Below, piece by piece: positions 32,751 to 35,588 of a DNA stretch of 35,588 bases (positions within the stretch are counted from its first letter, which is position 1; each line of letters begins with the position of its first letter). The notes under the pieces were generated by a model, which did not search any database, was not told the DNA's origin, and worked only from the letters and a program-made list of their open reading frames with translations. Source of the stretch: Kiritimatiellia bacterium (lineage in GTDB: Bacteria; Verrucomicrobiota; Kiritimatiellia; UBA8416; JABMPJ01); contig JADHWE010000023.1 of assembly GCA_016783675.1 (NCBI GenBank), forward strand, positions 1 through 35,588. Reading direction: 5' to 3'. A program made the translations under genes and the position numbers.

Positions 32751-33716
32751 CTACTCCAGTCCGAACAGTCCTGCAAAACTGAATCCGAACCCCTGTGCGC
32801 GGGCCCGCATGCCCAACTTGGCACGCGCCCGCGTTTGACGCGAGTCGCATTTTGCCACGCACGAATCACCGAACACGCGTACCGTGCGGGCGATGCCGAC
32901 GACCTGGTCCGAAACCATCTCGCCCATGAGGGCGTTCTGCCGGCTTGTCCGCATCAGAAGCTCCCATTTACGGTCTCGCCGTACCCCTTGGTTGGAGCCA
33001 CGGTTGATCAGGATCTCGCGGGCGGTCTCCCCTACCCCGATGACGTGGCCGGTCAGGGGAAACTGGGTGTAGAGGGGACGGATGATGCGACTGCTCCGGG
33101 CTGCCTGGCGTGCCGCGTTGTGGGCCATCTGGTCTGGCGAAAACTGGTGCGGCTTATCATAGCTGGTCTGGGTCTGCGAGTTCTGGAACTGGATCGTCCG
33201 CGCCATACCCGTCTCGGGAATGACGAGGGTCAAGTGCCCGCTGACGTCTACCTGCGAGTTGTAGATGTAGCGATTCTTCTTCTTGGACTTGTCATACCAC
33301 GATGTTGCGGCGTTGCGCTTGGGCACGGTCATCGCGGTTACGGTCACGCTGACCAGTCCGTCCGCGCTCGCCACTTCGTATTGCAGGTCCGAAACGCGGA
33401 TGTCTTCACCCGACTGTACCTGTACCCGCAACATCTGTTGCAGCATCTGGGTCGTGCGCGCATCGGTGCTGACATTGAGAATGCCATACTTCGCCAGTTG
33501 CTGCTTCAGTTCCGCACTGAAGGTCTGCTCCAACACGCCGTAGCGGCCCGACGTGGGGGAAATCACGACACGCCAGGGCCGGTACACCAGTTGATCCCGC
33601 GAAGGCATCATGTGATCCGGCAGCGGGACCAGCGGGGCGATCGGACCCGTCGATGCACAGCCGCACAGCAATCCCAGCGCGACCATCATCGCCAGTCTCG
33701 CAGACAGGTACTTCAT
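32751..33716 (-). CDS. Lipoprotein, CsgG/FlgT-like
   Basis: 321 residues from the ATG at 33716; lipoprotein signal ending LLCGC (Cys 20). The first part (YRPWRVVISPTSGRYGVLEQTFSAELKQQLAKYGILNV) resembles the CsgG/LpoB/FlgO fold, in which a strand-helix unit precedes V-x-NV. The C-terminal part (LTGHVIGVGETAREILINRGSNQGVRRDRKWELL) looks like the FlgT C-terminal domain, whose pattern is G-V--V----i-iN-G---G---G. These are recalled patterns only. A TTG at 33728 overlapping the upstream stop is an alternative start. Two Cys near the end (DSCVAKC) could form a disulfide. It directly follows the LPP20 lipoprotein gene. Confidence 0.6.
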   Translation of the reverse strand: MKYLSARLAMMVALGLLCGCASTGPIAPLVPLPDHMMPSRDQLVYRPWRVVISPTSGRYGVLEQTFSAELKQQLAKYGILNVSTDARTTQMLQQMLRVQVQSGEDIRVSDLQYEVASADGLVSVTVTAMTVPKRNAATSWYDKSKKKNRYIYNSQVDVSGHLTLVIPETGMARTIQFQNSQTQTSYDKPHQFSPDQMAHNAARQAARSSRIIRPLYTQFPLTGHVIGVGETAREILINRGSNQGVRRDRKWELLMRTSRQNALMGEMVSDQVVGIARTVRVFGDSCVAKCDSRQTRARAKLGMRARAQGFGFSFAGLFGLE

Positions 33717-33724
33717 AGGACGGT

Positions 33725-34795
33725 TCAACCTTCCTCGTTCAACATCGCCGCCACGCCCGCCTCCAGTCGCGCGGCCAGGCGAGCCAGGCTACGCGTCCGC
33801 GAGAGCTGTTCCGAGCTCGACCGGCTGGAGCTGGCCGGCCCGGCCGGTACCGCCCCTTCCAGGATCGTCTTCCCCTTCTCTACCAGTTTAAACGACGAAC
33901 CGGAAGCCACTTCGTAGATCCGCATCGAACCAACCTGGGTCGAGGTCTTGACCTCTACCTGTACCTGCAGCTCACCGGCGGCGTTTGCGTCCACCACGGT
34001 GAAGCCGGCCCGACGCAGCGCCTTGCTTGCCGCCTCACGCAACGAAGCCGGCAGTCGCTTGGCGGAAGCGGAGCGCAGGCTGATGCGCAGCGTGGCCCCG
34101 GCAAGCGCCGTATCGCGCTGGGCGGAGACATCGTCCTTGAAAGACTCGATCTGCCGTTTCGCTTCGCCTTTGCGCGACGGCGCGAAAATTGCAAGGGCCA
34201 CGGCCAGCCGGTCCAGCTCCGTGATCATACGGTCAAGCCGCCGCAAGGCTACCAGGTCATGCACCGGTCCACGCCCCAATCCGGTCAGAACATCGCGCCC
34301 CTGCGCGAGGCGTTGCGCCACCGCTTCCGCCGCGCCCGCGCCCGCCCGCGTCCGGTTGAGTACGGCCAGCGCATGCCAGTTCAGCGCGCGCTCGTCATAG
34401 TAAGTTCTCTTGATCTCCACGCCGCTGAGCATTCCGGTCACGACACGCTTGGTTGTCTGTATGCGCACGCTCTGTTCGAGGAGGCGACCGTTCCGTTCCA
34501 CGCTGGTGTCATAATCTTCGATCGTATCGTTGATCTGCACTTCCACCACGGACGCGATATCCGCCACCGCCATGCCCTCGGCCTGCTTGCGGCTCATGAT
34601 ATCCGTCGTGCCGGCCCCGCCACACACGCCCATCCCGATGAAATTGGAACGACGGGGGTACTGCTTCTCGATAGCCGCCGTATCATACACCCATTCCGGC
34701 ATCCCCTTCCGCCCGCCACTGCTGGCGCAGCCGGACAACAGCACACAAACCCCACCCAGTGCCGCAAGCTGGAGATACAAGTGCCGTCGAGTCAT
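33725..34795 (-). CDS. LPP20-family lipoprotein
   Basis: 356 residues. The lipoprotein signal ends LLSGC (Cys 23). The LPP20 domain is clear: MPEWVYDTAAIEKQYPRRSNFIGMGVCGGAG, then QAEGMAVADIASVVEVQINDTIEDYDT, i.e. P-x-WV, G-x-G and A-x2-A helix. The second half has a helical region (about 140-215) followed by a strand-rich C-terminal domain (ATLRISLRSASAKRLPASLREAASKALRRAGFTVVDANAAGELQVQVEV) of the type seen in LPS-binding or LptE/CsgG-like folds. No clear ribosome site precedes the ATG, which is the first gene of a likely five-gene minus-strand operon. Confidence 0.82.
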   Translation of the reverse strand: MTRRHLYLQLAALGGVCVLLSGCASSGGRKGMPEWVYDTAAIEKQYPRRSNFIGMGVCGGAGTTDIMSRKQAEGMAVADIASVVEVQINDTIEDYDTSVERNGRLLEQSVRIQTTKRVVTGMLSGVEIKRTYYDERALNWHALAVLNRTRAGAGAAEAVAQRLAQGRDVLTGLGRGPVHDLVALRRLDRMITELDRLAVALAIFAPSRKGEAKRQIESFKDDVSAQRDTALAGATLRISLRSASAKRLPASLREAASKALRRAGFTVVDANAAGELQVQVEVKTSTQVGSMRIYEVASGSSFKLVEKGKTILEGAVPAGPASSSRSSSEQLSRTRSLARLAARLEAGVAAMLNEEG

Positions 34796-35169
34796 GATGG
34801 ATCAACTTAGCACCACACCATAGGACAGAAAAGAGCAATCAGCTCCGCAACACCTACCTTGGCGCCAACAAGAATGGACGGTTTCGTAGCCTTGATTCTT
34901 CCTTGCGCCGCCCGTGACTCAAACTCGGCGGACAACACCACCTGGAAATGCCCATGCAGTGGGGCCGAAAGAACTACCAAGACAACCGATAGGGCCACCC
35001 ACTAGAGGTATTGCTCCTCCAAGTATGTGGGCAGTGGTGAGCGTTGTGTCCCTATTCCATGCGACCGCAAATCATCTGTGTCTGCGGAATCGAAGCCACA
35101 CCGTCAGACCGATATACGCTGCGGCTCGCGGCTCGCACGCGGGACCGCCTGCGGAACGCGGAGTGCCTG
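34796..35169. other. 374-base spacer without a supported gene
   Basis: It holds no RNA gene, terminator or repeat of family R1 or R2 that I can see. A 63-codon frame (34807-34998, minus strand, GTG start) is possible but unsupported. GGCTCGCGGCTCGC near 35123-35136 is a short tandem. A promoter for the LPP20-lipoprotein operon is expected here but I could not identify one. Confidence 0.5.
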
Positions 35170-35588
35170 TCACAGGCTGCCGGCCGCCAGACTGATCTCG
35201 GCCATGGGTCTGTACTTCACCTCGCGGCCCTGCTTGTTTCGATGAATCAGTTCGGACTCCAGCAGCCCTTTTGCCGCGCGAGATATGGCCGTCTGGTGCT
35301 TGCCCAGGCGTTCCGCAAGTTGCTTCTGCGTCAACTCGCCGGCTTCGCCTAAAGTCTTCAGAATGGCATATCGGAGCGTGCCTTTACCGACGCCGGCGAG
35401 CCGGGCGGCCGACAGTTCGGCCAGCAGCGTGCACGCCTCCGCTTCGGTAATGGCCTCGTACATTGGGTTCCCCGCGATGGCGAGACACAATTTGGAGCAT
35501 ATGATGAACGTCTCCCGCAGACTGCCTCCCGATGCCTCGTGAATGCGCGCAAGCAGTCTGGGCTCGATCGGGTTGCGCGCCTTCCGGC
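35170..35588 (-). CDS. Winged-helix DNA-binding protein, 5' end beyond the window
   Basis: The ORF track starts this at a TTG (35490), but the frame is open to the right edge without a stop: upstream codons read RKARNPIEPRLLARIHEASG and on to FIICSKLCLAIAGNP, which looks like real protein. I therefore call it partial, at least 138 residues. Residues from LRYAILKTLGEAGELTQKQLAERLGKHQTAISRAAKGLLESELI form a MarR/ArsR-type winged helix, with the recognition helix around KHQTAISRAAKGL and the wing in NKQGREVKYRP. What the N-terminal part does is unknown. Internal starts (ATG at 35463) cannot be excluded. There is no gene close downstream. Confidence 0.65.
   Translation of the reverse strand, partial: RKARNPIEPRLLARIHEASGGSLRETFIICSKLCLAIAGNPMYEAITEAEACTLLAELSAARLAGVGKGTLRYAILKTLGEAGELTQKQLAERLGKHQTAISRAAKGLLESELIHRNKQGREVKYRPMAEISLAAGSL

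Noticed and set aside
34807-34998. 63-codon frame (minus strand) with a hydrophobic start
   Set aside because: GTG start, GGAGG too far upstream, and a body without family resemblance. Not enough support, although a small peptide cannot be excluded.
1-35588. CRISPR arrays, tRNA or rRNA genes, IS elements, phage genes
   Set aside because: No regularly spaced repeats, cloverleaf, transposase or integrase sequence was seen in any part of the window.

Overview
The window looks like chromosomal DNA from a GC-rich, double-membraned (Gram-negative type) bacterium. It encodes LptE, a BamD-like protein, two porin/FadL-type barrels, at least seven lipobox lipoproteins and an O-antigen ligase-like protein. 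A flavodiiron protein, a PyrD type 1B/PyrK pair and rubrerythrin-type ferritin-like proteins suggest an anaerobe or microaerophile. The UroD-family protein, the sugar isomerase plus Gfo/Idh/MocA pair, the atypical GH20-like enzyme and the style of the intergenic repeats recall the PVC superphylum (Kiritimatiellota or relatives). That placement is inference; no rRNA is present to test it.

Layout. 1-3.8 kb: flavodiiron protein (-), then a UroD-family protein and an RdgC-like protein (+). 3.8-8.3 kb (-): operon pyrK-pyrD-unknown membrane-anchored protein-O-antigen ligase-like protein. 8.4-8.7 kb: rpsT with a visible promoter. 8.7-12.2 kb (-): ABC-F ATPase, BamD-like protein, LptE. 12.3-15.5 kb: porin, leucine-rich-repeat lipoprotein, small barrel protein, 84-residue membrane protein. 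15.5-18.1 kb: RsmB-type rRNA methyltransferase converging on a PIN-PhoH ATPase. 18.2-22.9 kb: ferritin-like protein (-), then a plus-strand run of sugar isomerase, dehydrogenase, a UPF0016/ferritin-like fusion, and a VKOR-thioredoxin fusion closed by a terminator. 23-26.3 kb (-): FadL-like barrel and GH20-like hexosaminidase. 26.4-34.8 kb: a cell-envelope cluster with four LPP20-like proteins, a C92 (YiiX-like) hydrolase lipoprotein, an M48 metalloprotease, a small barrel and a CsgG/FlgT-like lipoprotein. 35.2 kb to the edge: a winged-helix protein whose frame runs out of the window.

The two most interesting loci are these. (1) A half-size GDT1/UPF0016 cation transporter is fused to a complete diiron ferritin-like domain. 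It sits 16 bases upstream of a VKOR-thioredoxin fusion and about 2 kb from a stand-alone ferritin-like gene with identical ligand spacing. (2) The LPP20/C92/M48 lipoprotein cluster looks like an uncharacterised envelope assembly. A family of inverted intergenic repeats marks the ends of convergent genes, which suggests REP-like or terminator elements. No tRNA, rRNA, CRISPR array, IS element or phage gene was recognised.
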